Program-made: the position numbers and the translations under genes
Shown here: in pieces, positions 50,218 to 61,919 of the stretch
Numbering within the stretch: position 1 is the first letter of the stretch
Layout of the letters: the number at the start of each line of letters is the position of its first letter
Assembly: GCF_043641665.1 (NCBI RefSeq)
Contig: NC_092194.1
Span: forward strand, 11,819,298 to 11,883,297
DNA from: Enoplosus armatus
Lineage: Eukaryota; Chordata; Actinopteri; Centrarchiformes; Enoplosidae
Direction: 5' to 3'
DNA length: 64,000 nt
The notes under the pieces: model-generated
The model's database searches: none
What the model was told of the DNA's origin: nothing
Seen by the model: the letters and a program-made list of their open reading frames with translations, nothing else

Positions 50218-50400
50218 ACTCTCTCCCTTCTTCCTCCCTCTCTTTCCATTTCACTCCTTCTCCTTCCCTCATCCCTTTCTCAGACAGCCCCTCTTCATTT
50301 CCCCTCCTTCTCTTTTTCCTCATTTTCTTTGACTCCCTCTCCTTCTTGTCCCCCCCCCCCCCCCCCCCCCCCCTTTCCCTCCATCTCTCTTCCTCTATCT
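50218..50400. repeat. Polypyrimidine tract with 24 C residues
   Basis: About 180 bases nearly all C and T on the plus strand, including 24 consecutive C at 50350-50373, the longest single-base run in the window. It could form triplex or i-motif structures. The glycine/glutamate-rich and proline-rich frames here are artefacts. It lies directly ahead of the CpG-rich block. Confidence 0.9.
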
Positions 50401-50436
50401 GACCTCATCCCTCCACTAAATCTCTCTCCTGTCAAG

Positions 50437-50760
50437 AGATGCACCAGGAACGCGGAAGTTCCTGGTGCAGTGAACTTGCGAGGGGCGAGATCAATAAAGC
50501 AAGGACAGGCTGAACGATCTACCCAGCGACAATGCATTTTGTGCCGAGGATGGGCACCGCGGGCCATAAATCCTGCCATCCAGGCCGTCTGCTGGGCAAA
50601 GAGCGCCGGTCGTCATCATCATCGTCCTCGTCATCTGGAGGGAGCAAAGGAGTCACTGTAAACAGTTACGTCAGCCGTCCCATCACTGCCAGTGGAACAG
50701 ATAAATCCATATTAGCGGGAGTGATGAAAGAGACTTTGATGCGCGTTCATAACTGAGTCG
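50437..50760. promoter_or_regulatory. CpG-rich block with hairpin and CRE-like site
   Basis: CpG dinucleotides are much denser here than in the surroundings, roughly seventeen within about 250 bases by eye. At 50441-50468 an exact 11-bp inverted repeat (GCACCAGGAAC and GTTCCTGGTGC) surrounds a GCGGAA loop. A TTACGTCA word (CRE type) lies at 50666-50673, and a CATCATCATCGTCCTCGTC stretch near 50613-50631. The frames through it (50329-50661 plus, 50532-50756 plus) have no domain I recognise, and the serine run in one is made by the TCATCATC stretch. It could be a small unmethylated enhancer or an unannotated promoter; neither is shown. Confidence 0.4.
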
Positions 50761-52240
50761 CAGCAATGAAATATGAGTGGGCTGTGTCATATATGTCATG
50801 ACAACATACTGTGGATGGGTTTTCATAGGGGGGAAGCACATACACTAGCTGGGATGAGCTTACCATAAGCTGTTGATGATAAGTGTGATTGGCGACTGAG
50901 CAGAGGCATAATCTGCAACCTCTGAGAACTTGAACGCATCTTTGACCTTTTATATGACTCTCTGTAATGATCCATGTTATTGTAGATGCATGCGGATCTA
51001 CTGACAGATGACAGATATGTAAATCAAAATCACAATATAAAGAAACACACACACACACACACACACAGTGCTGAAGTGTTGGTTAAAAAATTCAATGACA
51101 CTAACCAGAGCAACTTTTTGGGGGGGAGAGCACGTGTGTTTGGGTGTATGTGTGGGTTAAGAGAACCCTCACAAAATATTTTATTTATATTCCATACATA
51201 AATAGTAGGCTGTTTGGTCCCGTCCCAGCAGTCTTCATATTTACTGGTGACATTATCAGCTGTCTCCATCGTGTGCAGAGCGGGAAATAAATTGCATTTT
51301 TGCCGTTGGTTCTGTGGCTGCAGACGGCAGGAGGAGCATTATAATATAAAACATGAATAAACAAAATCACTCATGAGCAAATGTGCAGGAGCATGGGGAG
51401 GTAATCTCCTTTAGGCATGGTCCTTGAAATTAACTCAAAGAATCTGCACATGAAACGTGTTAAGAAGATTAATCAAATATTTCTCCTCCCCTCTACCCCC
51501 CCCACCCCCCACCCCCTCAACTCCTGCTTCCATTCAAAGTTTTTTTTTCTTCTCTTTTTTTTATTCAAACATTATGGTAATTACTTATTATTGTGCTTAC
51601 TTGAGGAAGATTGCTTGGCCACAGGTGAATCGGAGTGAAGCAAAGGATAACGCTATATGTGTGAAATTGTCATATCATCTATTTTCTAATGTGGCTTAGG
51701 CTAGGCATGAGTGTGCCAAATGTGAGAGATGTGGCATGGCAGAGAAGGTGTGCACAGGTGCAGTGGGCTTGAATAAGCCAGAGAGAGTGAACTAAGCAGA
51801 TAATACTTTCAAAGTAAAGTGTTTTGAATCACAAAGTTTTGTTGTGTCAAGCGCTGGATCAACCTCATTGCGCACCCCATAATGCATCTGTGTCCCAGTG
51901 GTGAGATTTGCCAGATAAACATCATTCCTTGTATCTTGCACCTCCTCACGGTCATACATCAATTACAGGGTATGATGCGAGCTACACTTAAAGAATACTG
52001 GATCAGATGCCACTCATGCGTCCTTCATCTAAAATGGCTGTCAGACGTAAGCGCAGGTAAATCACTCATCTGTCCATGTAATCATGCAAATTTGCGTTAT
52101 CCCTCATGTCCCGCACAGCTCTTGTCACTCATTTATGCATGTTTTCTTCGTACTTCATCGCCCACATCATGTTGGACAAACGCTATTTAAAACATACAAT
52201 GTGTTTTTTGCCACATTATCTAGGGGATATCAGTCTGTTG
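50761..52240. other. Unique non-coding DNA with AC and T-rich tracts
   Basis: An AC microsatellite of about eleven units covers 51045-51067. C-rich and T-rich tracts lie at 51485-51522 and 51540-51565. An ATGCAAAT octamer lies at 52084-52091. No gene is recognised; the 102-codon plus frame at 51882-52190 has no domain I know. Confidence 0.45.
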
Positions 52241-52405
52241 ATCTAATATCTCGACAACTGGATGGATTGCCGTGAAAGTTGTTTCAGACGTTCATGATCC
52301 CCAGAGGATGAATCCTAATGACTTTGGTGATCTTGTGACGTTTCATCTAGCACCACCCACAGGCAAAGATTTCCACTTGTCCAATACTGTAGTTCCTGAC
52401 GTACC
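52241..52405 (+). mobile_element. Percomorph dispersed repeat, decayed copy
   Basis: Landmarks in order: ATATCTCGACAACTGGATGG, ATTGCCGTGAAAGTTG, CAGACGTTCATGATCCCCAG, GGATGAATCCTAATGACTTT, GGTGATCTTGTGACGTTTC, ATCTAGCACCACC, CACTTGTCCAATACTG. This order is familiar from a repeat found in thousands of copies in percomorph genomes. The copy has small substitutions and gaps and no coding capacity. The class of element is not known to me. A shorter reverse fragment of the same family appears at 38535-38600. Confidence 0.7.
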
Positions 52406-53535
52406 ACTTAAATGAATGAATCACCCTCTGCAGTACTTTTTATTCGTGACATGTTAAATGATAGCATGCTAACCTTTTTCGTCCATCTGGTGTGTAATGA
52501 GAATTACAACCTCATTCAATTACTTAGCATGGTATATACAGCACTACCAGTCTTGTTATCTATTTATCTATTTAAAACAAAGGAAAAGGATATCAACAAG
52601 TAGATATTGACAAGTATATTCTATTATTTCAGTATTTTGTGGGGAAACATCCCTGAGGCCTGGACAGTATGATTCAACAATTCATTTTATAATTATTCTA
52701 TGCAAGTATGCACTCCAAATGTTGGGCTCAAACGTTAATCAAACTATGTCAAAATCAAATATAAAACATAAAATCAACACCAAAATATATGTTGTATATT
52801 TTCATGAAATTCATATTTTGACTGTGCACTTGAAGGCTTACCTATATGACAAACAGAAAAGTAGTCTAAAACCGCTACCTAAAAACATTACAGCTATAAA
52901 TAAAAGTATGAAAATCCATCTAGAAAGAGCAGCCAGTGTGACAAAACAAGCCTCAGTGGCCTTCAGTTTCATACACAATCTAGCCAGCGACAGAATTTTG
53001 AGAGGCAAAGTCACACTCAGACCTTGGAATATTTTATGCTATGGTTTCAGCAGAGAGTATGGATATTGGTATGGATATAGGGGAGAGGGAAGGAGGGGTT
53101 GAGTTTGCGAATGTCCCCAGTGACCAGAGCGTGTGCATGGCTGATCAGTCTGTGGCCTGGTCTGGTCCACGATGACTGATGAGTTGGCAGTGGACCTTGG
53201 AGGTTTGGGTGATAGCCTTTCAGTGTGTGATTCACGGGGAGCGCCCTGTGCACTGACATCCCCTCGCACTGTGATTGAGTTCACAATCCTGTGCCATTCC
53301 TCCCAAGTATATATGGCTCCCAAATAAATAGATGGCAGAATCATGAGATCCCAACTGCAATACAGCAGCTGTAACAGTCAGGGACACATCCACTCCGGTG
53401 CAGATACTGTAAGATTATCTGTGATAGCATTTTTGTATCCATTTTATTTTACTATGTCTGCTCATACTTCTGCATACTTATAAATGTAGCTGGGTTAGTT
53501 TGATACTATCAACAATGAGGTAGATGAGATGAGAT
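52406..53535. other. Unique non-coding DNA, no gene seen
   Basis: AT-rich unique sequence. The 127-codon plus frame at 52719-53102 is lysine- and asparagine-rich at first and shows no domain; opposite frames at 53039-53344 overlap it. I leave all uncalled. Confidence 0.5.
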
Positions 53536-53851
53536 GCTCTGTACAAAGGTTTAAAACAAAAAATCAGCCTACCAGCACCTCTAAAGCTCACTAATGAACA
53601 CTTTATAATTATAATTATAATTTCTTTTATCCGTGCAAATACCTAAATGTAAAAACAATTAAACAAACGATATATAATGTCTGGATATCTGTTTCCCTCT
53701 GCTCTCAGTCTTTCTGCTAACTTAAGCTAACCATCTCCAGACAGTAGCTTCATCTTTAAAGGACATATATGACAGTGATATCGATCGTCTCCTATAACTC
53801 TCAGCAAGAAAACAAATGAGCAAATTTCCCAAAACGAGGAATTCCTTTAAA
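53536..53851. mobile_element. Rearranged dispersed repeat (sense part + antisense part)
   Basis: Positions 53536-53660 carry, in sense orientation, landmarks of a common percomorph repeat: GCTCTGTACAAAGG, CAGCCTACCAGCACC, TAAAGCTCACTAATGAACAC, ATCCGTGCAAA, TGTAAAAAC. From about 53690 to 53851 come landmarks that fit the other half of the same family in reverse: CTGTTTCCCTCTG, CTAACTTAAGCTAACC, GTAGCTTCATCTTTAAA, AACTCTCAGCAAGAAAAC, AAATTTCCCAAAACGAGG, ATTCCTTTAAA. An ordinary copy would have both halves in one direction. The join lies at about 53661-53690. TAAT units at 53603-53621 lie inside. Confidence 0.6.
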
Positions 53852-55493
53852 CTCATCTGTTGCACTGAATGTAAAAACTTCAGCGGCCCTTGCTTCTCAA
53901 AGATGTCAACTTTTGCCTTTGAACAGTTTGTGCTCGTTTGTCCTCTGACTCCTTCACTGTTGACCTAAACGCGGGTGATGTCAACATCCTTGTTATCAAT
54001 CTCATCATCATCTTGTCCTTCCGCCACCTTTTCTCCTCCCTCCATCGTATTAATAATGGGTGAACTCCTTGAATCACTCAGGTTCCTCAAGAGCCTAGAC
54101 AGGCTGATTGTCTCCTTCTGTCCTCGCGCACAGACCTCTGGCAGAGCATTTGATATCATGTAAAAGAGGATTTGCACAAATAACTCCATAATCTCCAACA
54201 GCCAGTAACAGGGTGACGTAATTGTTGCTGTTAGTGAATAACGAGGCAATATGGAGGTGAGTCATTCCTCAGTGAGAATGGGGTCTTAGCCAAAGTCTTT
54301 AAGCAGATAAGCCTGTTTGGGCTAATGAATGGGCAAATTCAGAGATGTCATCTGAGATTTCTCTTCCTTATGTAAGTGGCAACAGGACACACTGAGGAAG
54401 GGCACACAAGTGTACCTGCATAAAACCATTAGAGTCAATATAGGAATTAGAGAATATACAGTTTTGCCATTCATATTATGCTAAGTCTTGTTAAGATCCA
54501 CTAGCAACTTTATTATAAACATATGAGGCACATAAAAAGACAATTGCCTTTGATTTAGACCATAAAGACTTCTGGCCTGCATGACTATCCAGTCGCTGTT
54601 GTACTAATATCAAAGCATCACTATCAGCACAGCAACATTTGTTTTTCACCACCGCACCCTTATTAAGGGTGAAATTAGCTGTGCTTGAAATGAGTGAGAG
54701 CTGCATACTGAACTCCTCATAATGTGTGCTGTGGACAGAGATAGGGATCAGTGGGGAAGAAGGACGCACCGTCTGTCCAGACCTCAGATGTTCAATGTGA
54801 GAGCTGCTCTTCTTATCAGTCCCCTGAAATGGCCCTCTAATTGGGGACATGTTTCTATGAAATGTGTATAAATTGACGGTAATTGCTTTTGTATGCATGG
54901 AAATGCTAATTTTCCTCTATAATGGCTATCAAGAGAAACATACAAACTAGTTCAGTGGGTTCTTGTATCATGGACGAGAGAACAATAAATAAATGCAGGC
55001 CATGCGCACATTCCTAATGTAAAGCAAATGCAAATTTGAAATGGAACTACTATATCTCATCCTTTCGAGTGCTCCTATGGTAATTACTGACTAAAACATA
55101 CACGACTGTGGGCTCCCCATCTCATGTTTTCTCTCCAGAGAATAGAACGCAGACATGAAATGCGGCATCAGAACACTTTTCTGAGGCAATGCACCCACTT
55201 GAGATGCTGACTGCTTGTGATAACTCCTGGGTTCAACGTCCCATAGGCAGAGCTTTAGAATAATCCATTCTCCATACAGATTTCTCCTACGGAAGCTGCT
55301 TTATCCCATTATCACAGGCATTATACAAATGTATACCGCTGTAATCCACACACTTAGAGCCTGATGCTTTTGGAAACAGCCATGTTGTCAATGACAAACA
55401 GCTTCTCATACAGTATAGCACAAACAGAGTCACTCTGGTAGAAGTCAATGCACGGACTGGAGGTGGGCTATGTTCACAATGTTCAAATTAAAG
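53852..55493. other. Unique non-coding DNA, no gene seen
   Basis: A TGACGTAA word lies at about 54213-54220. An ATGCAAAT octamer lies at 55028-55035. Overlapping minus frames up to 135 codons (53965-54249, 54491-54898) show no domain and have no supporting splice pattern. Confidence 0.5.
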
Positions 55494-55533
55494 TTTGTTT
55501 GTTTGTTTGTGTGTGTATGTGTGTACACGTGTT
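55494..55533. repeat. TTTG then GT simple repeat
   Basis: About four GTTT units lead into an imperfect GT run ending GTGTGTACACGTG. Frames through it are artefacts. Confidence 0.85.
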
Positions 55534-58500
55534 AGTGCAAATGAGTGTTCTGAGCAAACTATTTTCTGAGGGAGATGTTGCGTGTAGACAACTTGGTCTC
55601 TGCCGTATGGGGGTGTTTAACATATCCAAGGTCTCCAGCAGAGACATACAGAGACACAAGCGGGTCACGGGGGATGCTGATAGCTCTGTGAACTCAGCAG
55701 GTGGTTGAGCGCAAGATGTGATAACTAGATGTTCTCGATGACAACAGTGGTGGAGCTGGTCTGTCCCTAATGTACTGTATTTGCCTAATAACACAGCAGG
55801 CAGCAGAGGTCTGGGTGTGATGAGGAAGAACCCCCCATCACAAACGCAGAAGAAGACATACAGACATGCCCCATATACCCTCCAGGCCATGTGACCTATG
55901 AAGGACAAAGGATAAAAAAAAAGTGTGTGTGTACATCAAAGAAAGAGAAGAAGAAAGAAAGAAATCCCTAAAAATAAAAGATTATCCAACAAATTATATA
56001 TTTCAGCTGCTCTTAATTGAGAAAATTGGTGCATACCAGATAGGCTTTTTGGTCTGGCAGTGTCTTGCAGACATTATTGTTATGGTGGAGCTTGCCAACT
56101 GATGGTTGAGATTTATGCTTCATTGGCTTGCATAGTGCTGGGGGAGACATCATCCACCGGCAGATGTGCACAGCTCACCACTCTCTGCCACCTCTATAAT
56201 TGACATCTGCATGTAAGAGAATGGCAGCGGCACCAGTCTGTGCCATGTTTCTGGGAAATAAGGCAGAGAATAAGCAGAGCACATCCTGAGAGGTTTGCAT
56301 CAACTGTCTCTCTAATGCCTGTGAGTGCTCCGGCATTAATGGAACATATTATGCCTCAAATTATGGAATCATATACAGCAGCTGTTGATCCAATTTGTGT
56401 GGTGCTACAGCTAAAACAAGTCCCTCCAGGGAAGAGCGTCTAGTTTTGGGTTATATGGCAAGATTCTGATCTCTTCAGCTGGCGTCCGTGGTGCATTTCA
56501 TGACTTTATGCAAAAATTCTCCATTACTTTGGAAAGGATAAAGACATGCCTCTGAGGGTGGAAGTGCAGAACTAACTACAATGGAATGATCAATAGAACA
56601 ATGCAATCTGAACAAGCCACTACATTTCAGTGATTAAATCCATACAAGTGCATCCTGTTATTGGTTCAAATCTTGGGCTATTGGATTCATTCGGTCGTAA
56701 TAAACTGTCACAGAGTTGGCTGATGACTTAATATTTATTTTCCTTTCTTTGTCTTTTGCAATAAATTGTATTTTCCCAGCAATTTAAGTCCTCTGTTTTC
56801 AAAGTCAAAGTCTCCACAGAAACACATTACTACAAAACTCCTCATGATATATACTTTAAAAGCAGTTGCAGAAAACATAATGCTTTTTTTTTCATATCTT
56901 GAATTATTGCATATACACCGGACAAAATTAACTTCTACCTTCAACTGGGATTAAGTACAGCCACCGTAACTAATCAGATTTCTATAACGGAGAGAATTCA
57001 TCGAGATTTACTCTGGGCTCCCCTCCATTTGGGGTTAATGAGTGTCTTCCACAGCCTCCTCATAGCTATTTCATACCTCGGGGATTTGAATAATTCCCAT
57101 TGATAGTTTCAAAATCTCAAATGAGACAGGATTAATCAAAAGCAGAGAAAGTAAAGCTGATGAGGGTGAAGCAGCGCATGAGGATGAGGATGTCCAAATC
57201 AGGAGGAAGGTGACTCGTTATACACAGTGGGCAACATATTCACAGTGTTTTAATGGCTGGTGGGGGTCTGTGACTAAAACAGTGCCAGTGCACGAGAGCA
57301 TAATGATATTTAGAGCTCAAAGTCTGCTCCCCCACTTCAATCAAAGGACATTTCTACACAGTGTCGCTGTCATTTTTAATAAAAAGTGAAGATAGCCCAT
57401 GGTGTCACACCTTTTTTTTTTAACGGTCTAGTTATAATATGGGCTATTCATTATGGTGGTACTTAATTGGCGATTGGCTGTTTTGTTCACCGTTACTTCT
57501 TTTTTTTTAGCCAGAGGAAAAACGAGCGCTTTCTCTGAGAAGTGAGATTCAGTGTGTTGAAGAGCTTCAAGTTTGTATGAAAGGTATATTTTCTGTCAAA
57601 TATAAAGACAAGCCGAAGAAAACAAAAAAAATGTCATTTGAGTATTATATTAAAAAAAAACATTCAGTTAAAATAACAAAAAGTTGTGTCTGTAAGCATT
57701 TTGCTTGTACTTCATTTTTGGTGAGGTACGTGTGTTTCAGACTGTTCAGAAAACCACCGATGTCTGTCTTCCCACATCTATTCATTCATCTTAGACAAGT
57801 CAATTTCATTATTCACAGCAGGGCAGTTGAAAGCATGTAGAACTTGAGCGCTCACAGGGTGGTAGCCCTATGTGGTATGGGCATTGGTATTTAAGTTCCC
57901 TGGGATAAATCATTTACGTCAATTCAGTTACTGATGAGGCATGAATACATATGGCGGATTCTGTTCAGACGTGATTTATTTTAATTGTCACACAGGGACC
58001 TGCTATTACACTGCTGCAGGATGGGTCACTGCATCAGAAAATTAAAGCAGAGGCTCTAATTTGAAATCTATTTGTAAATTCTGGCCTGTGGGATAAAGAT
58101 GTGCTGAACGCATATAAATGCCCTCCCAGAGTAGCGTGAACTTCTTCTAAACTGGCGAACAGTCACCTGGGTGTGTCACTCCCTCCCAGGCGCACTCTGC
58201 CACTGTGCTCACTCTGAGGGAACTCAAATTAAGCTGCAGCAAAAGGCACGCGTCTTACATGAATGAGCATACGTGTGTGCGGCGTCTGGGGTGCGGTGCG
58301 GATTGTGAGGTCAGCAAGTGTGTGGCATGCCGGAGGCTACTTATGTTCTGGATTTCATGGGCTCCATTTCCTTGGATCATTTAATACTTCCCCTCATCCA
58401 CTTTTGGGGATATATCAGGGGAAGTTGTGGCTAGCAGTAGCAGTTGGCAGCGATCCTCATGCAATTTGGGATTTGTGCAATTAAAGTTGCCAAACTACTG

Positions 58501-59327
58501 TGTAATCATATTATTCAAAACGGTTACTTTGGGACGTGACAGCACTGTTACACTTTATGTCAAGAACACTTATCATCTAAACTGCTTATTGTTTGTCAGT
58601 GTCAGTGTAGAGTAAAACATTATGTCTAACCTTCCAACTGTGTAGTTTGAGACTGTTCCCAACAGGCGTCCTCCTTGGTGGCATGTCATATCTACTGGCA
58701 GACAGGCCAGGACCCCAAAAACCCTGTCTGACAGGTTAGAGTGCAGAGAGTAGCTTATAAAACTGCTCTTTCACATTGCCTTTTGTCTTTTGTTGTCATC
58801 AGTGTCTAACCTGCTTTGATGTTTTATACAGTTTGGGAACACATTGTTTCAGAGTCACTGTACTTGCTTTGAGGGAGAAACAGAGGTCATGGTTCTGTTC
58901 AGACTGTCTGGAAAATATGACTTCTCCTTTACAACCAACTTTTCCCTCTACTTGTTTTGCATCTTTTGGCAGCATCACTGTGGGAAGAAAGAGCAGATTT
59001 GAATCTGAATGCTACCCAGATTGGCAATAATACAGGACAGTCCTTTCCAGGATAGTATGCAGAGGTGTGTGAGTAATATTACATTATGATTACAGAACAA
59101 ATCACAATACTGTTAAAGATCCTACATAAACGTAATTCTACTTACTGGGGTGGAGGTCAGTGTGACACAAATTAACACAATTAAGCATTGTACTTAATTA
59201 CTACAAGAATTTTACTTTCCATAACATGAAAGAATCAAAGAATTTACTTTAAAAGACTTTTATCCTTTCGAGAACATTTGGTTTCTTATGTGCTACAAGC
59301 AATATATACTACCCTCAGCTGCAGCAC
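55534..59327. other. Unique non-coding DNA, no gene seen
   Basis: A GA-rich patch lies at 55937-55966. Positions 57000-57380 and 57920-58060 are repeat-free with homeodomain-type words (AGGATTAATCAAAAGC near 57128). A-rich runs occur near 57625-57660. An 8-bp inverted pair CAGACAGG/CCTGTCTG lies at 58699-58730. The 141-codon minus frame at 55483-55908 starts inside or beside simple repeats and has no recognisable domain. Frames at 58263-58484 and 58776-59030 also lack domains. Confidence 0.45.
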
Positions 59328-59377
59328 AGGTGTGTCAATGTGTTGCATTGACATCAATGTGTTGCATTGACACACCT
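59328..59377. repeat. Tandem 19-mer nested in a 13-bp inverted repeat
   Basis: The 19-base word TCAATGTGTTGCATTGACA occurs twice in a row without change (59335-59353, 59354-59372). Outer arms AGGTGTGTCAATG (59328-59340) and CATTGACACACCT (59365-59377) are exact reverse complements. Each 19-mer is itself a small palindrome (CAATG..CATTG). The exactness of both copies suggests a recent duplication. Confidence 0.95.
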
Positions 59378-60445
59378 CCTCCTAAAGCTCCAACTACAGT
59401 AACTTTTTAAACATTCATAAAGCCAATAACCAGCCTTATTCAAAAGCATGTTTTATGTGCATCGTGAAAGATTGATCATTTCCATCACAGCACCTGTACA
59501 GAGGAAGAAGTATGGTTTCCTTTATTCTGTGAGGACTTTGAATATCATTTTTTTAATAGACCTATGTATTCTTTCTCTTCTAAAGCAGAAATCACTTGCC
59601 TCCAAATGGGCTTTTTTTCTGATAATGATCAATCACGAGCAGAGTGAGCGGTGGGTCTGAAATAATGAGATCCTATTTCCCTTTCATTCTACCTTTGCCT
59701 TCCAATAGTAAAGTCAAGTTTAAGTAGAGAGAGAGAGGATGATAGATTAGTTGAGAGGGTTCCTGACAAGAGGGGGGAGAAGGAGATAAAGAGAAAAAGA
59801 AACCAAGGAACAGCAGCTGTTCCATCAAGCTTGGATAAAAGTGCTGCGTAATGTGCCCCCCTCTCGAAATACCGCGGTACCTCTAAATCCCCCATCGACA
59901 TCTCAGCAAGCAAAGGAGGAAGTACAAATGAGATCATGACAATTGGAAAAATTCCCTGGAATGTCATTCAAATCTAAAAATAAAAAGCGAGGCAAATCAA
60001 TTATCCAGTTTGTGGCCTACAAAACAGACTGTATGAAAGCACGTGGAGCTCAAGAAACACAGCGCTGAAGTAAGCATGTCAGGGCTTCTGAGGGATAGTA
60101 GGAATGATGGGCATGTGAATGTGTGTAAATCTTTCAATAGGCATTTCATCATGTGTGATATATATATACTCATAAACTCATAAATCAGAGAACAGAATGT
60201 CATAATTTACACATACAGACACATCTGCTATTGATGCTTGGGTTGCTTGATGTCAAACATTGTGTCTTCCAATCAAACCTCTCCAATGTCTGATGACATT
60301 AGTAAGGGGGGGGGGGTTGTCCATGGAGAGGATCTGTCGAACTAATTTTCTGTAGTTCATATTTTGTGGAAAATTATGTTGTGTTCAGAATCAGTAAGCC
60401 GAAAAAGGACAAAGTAGCCTCCCTGCACATTTACTGACTTTAGTT
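59378..60445. other. Unique non-coding DNA with G run
   Basis: A GA patch lies at 59724-59740. An eleven-G run lies at 60306-60316. The 92-codon minus frame at 59689-59967 has no recognisable domain. Confidence 0.5.
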
Positions 60446-60547
60446 CAAGGAATAGTCCAACATTTTGACATTGACAGTGGAGATTTAGATGAGAAGATTG
60501 AAATTACTCTCTTTCCGTTGAATATAAGGCTACCAACCAGCAGCCGT
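60446..60547 (+). mobile_element. Partial dispersed repeat, same family as 53536-53851
   Basis: AAGGAATAGTCCAACATTTTG, TTAGATGAGAAGATTGAAA, TACTCTC, GAATATAAGGCTACC and CCAGCAGCCG follow the order of the family half that appears in reverse at about 53740-53851. About 20 bases are missing after the first landmark compared with that copy. It has no coding capacity. Confidence 0.6.
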
Positions 60548-61919
60548 GTGTGAGATGTAGTACTACCGTACATGTGTGAGTAACTTGTAGTCTCTTTTAC
60601 TCCACTGGCACGTCTGAGCATTGTTCTCAACACATCTTACTGAATGATTTTTTTTGTTTTTGCAAATGGCTACAGTAAAAAGTTATATTCTTCAAAAATG
60701 CTATCCTGATTTGCATTACAAATAGTGACATCTGCTGTGACGCAGCCCATCATTACTGTCCAACAGTTACGCACATTAGCACAAGTTGATGGCATTGAAT
60801 ATGTTCCTAAAAGTACTGCATAGTATTAAATATGTGTTGGTTGTGTGGTAATCTTTGTCTCTAGTGTCACAGTCAATGGCAGGGTGTGTGAATGTGCAGT
60901 GACAGTTTTCTTTGAGAGTTAGAATCACCCCAGAATCTCTTCTTCCACAATATTTGTTCATGGTGGATTTATAGACTCACATTTAGTTTCGAGCATTGTC
61001 TCCAAATGAAAAAAAAACATCACATCATCATGCCTCTTATGAAACAAGCATTGAGAATTCATACGTCTGCCTACTACTTCTTATTGGAATGAAAAGTATT
61101 ACTCCAACACCCATTTCTTGGGCTGGAAATAAGGTTTGAATCATGTGAATGAATGTGTTTTGGTTTTCTATGCTACAGTAACTCCCACTTCTTTTCCCGC
61201 ATTTCAAACCTTGTGATTGGTTATCAGATAGTGCATTATATAGATATCTAGGTCGCAGATGTCCCTATATGGAAGCCATGTTGCCTGCATGATAATCAGT
61301 AATCCACTTTGCTCTGGTTCTGGCCTGGCCACTGACCCCTGCTGACCTCCCTGGAATTGATTTTGCTCTTGAACCCAAAGCAGGCGCAAATTAAGTCAAG
61401 ATATCAGTGGAAAACGAGAAAGAGGAGCAGAGGGGACAACAAAAGAGACGGGGGAGTACAGAACTGCATTTTGGGTCAACTGAAAGGAGGTATTTAGCCA
61501 TGGGAAAGATAGATGGTTACAATGACTTACTTTGATGGAACATCTGTAGGAAAGCAGGCAAAATGACGAGGGCCTTGTGAAAAGCTTAATAGCCTAATTT
61601 CCTGCCCAGCCCGGCAGAAATATCTGTCTGACACTGACAGCTGATGAAAATGCACCAGGATTTGATTTTCTCCCAAGTGGAGAACAAGTTAAGACCTATC
61701 TCTCGCTCTGTAAAGTCCCGCAGGCAATACTCAGTGTGTGTGTCTGTGAGAGAAAAGACAGAAATTCTGGCCGTGGCTGCTTCCTCCTCAGGGCTAATGA
61801 CAAATTTAGTGATAATCGTCATGTTTTAATTGATGTTTCCGCACCACTGACTCAAACCACCGGTGGATTACATCAGGGGGATGAGAGATATGAGTAGTTT
61901 TGTATCTGCATGGCCCACA
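60548..61919. other. Unique non-coding DNA, no gene seen
   Basis: Ordinary unique sequence. T-rich and A-rich runs lie near 60648-60660 and 61009-61017. Opposite frames at 61586-61822 (minus) and 61644-61829 (plus) overlap and show no domain. Positions 61540-61880 are repeat-free. Confidence 0.5.

Noticed and set aside
50329..50661. 110-codon open frame in the CpG-rich block
   Set aside because: The start is a proline string from the poly-C tract and the rest has no recognisable domain. The region is kept as a regulatory candidate.
52719..53102. 127-codon AT-rich open frame
   Set aside because: Lys/Asn-rich composition as expected from AT-rich DNA, no domain, and overlapping open frames on the other strand.
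55483..55908. 141-codon open frame on the minus strand
   Set aside because: One end reads through the TTTG/GT simple repeat and no domain is recognised.
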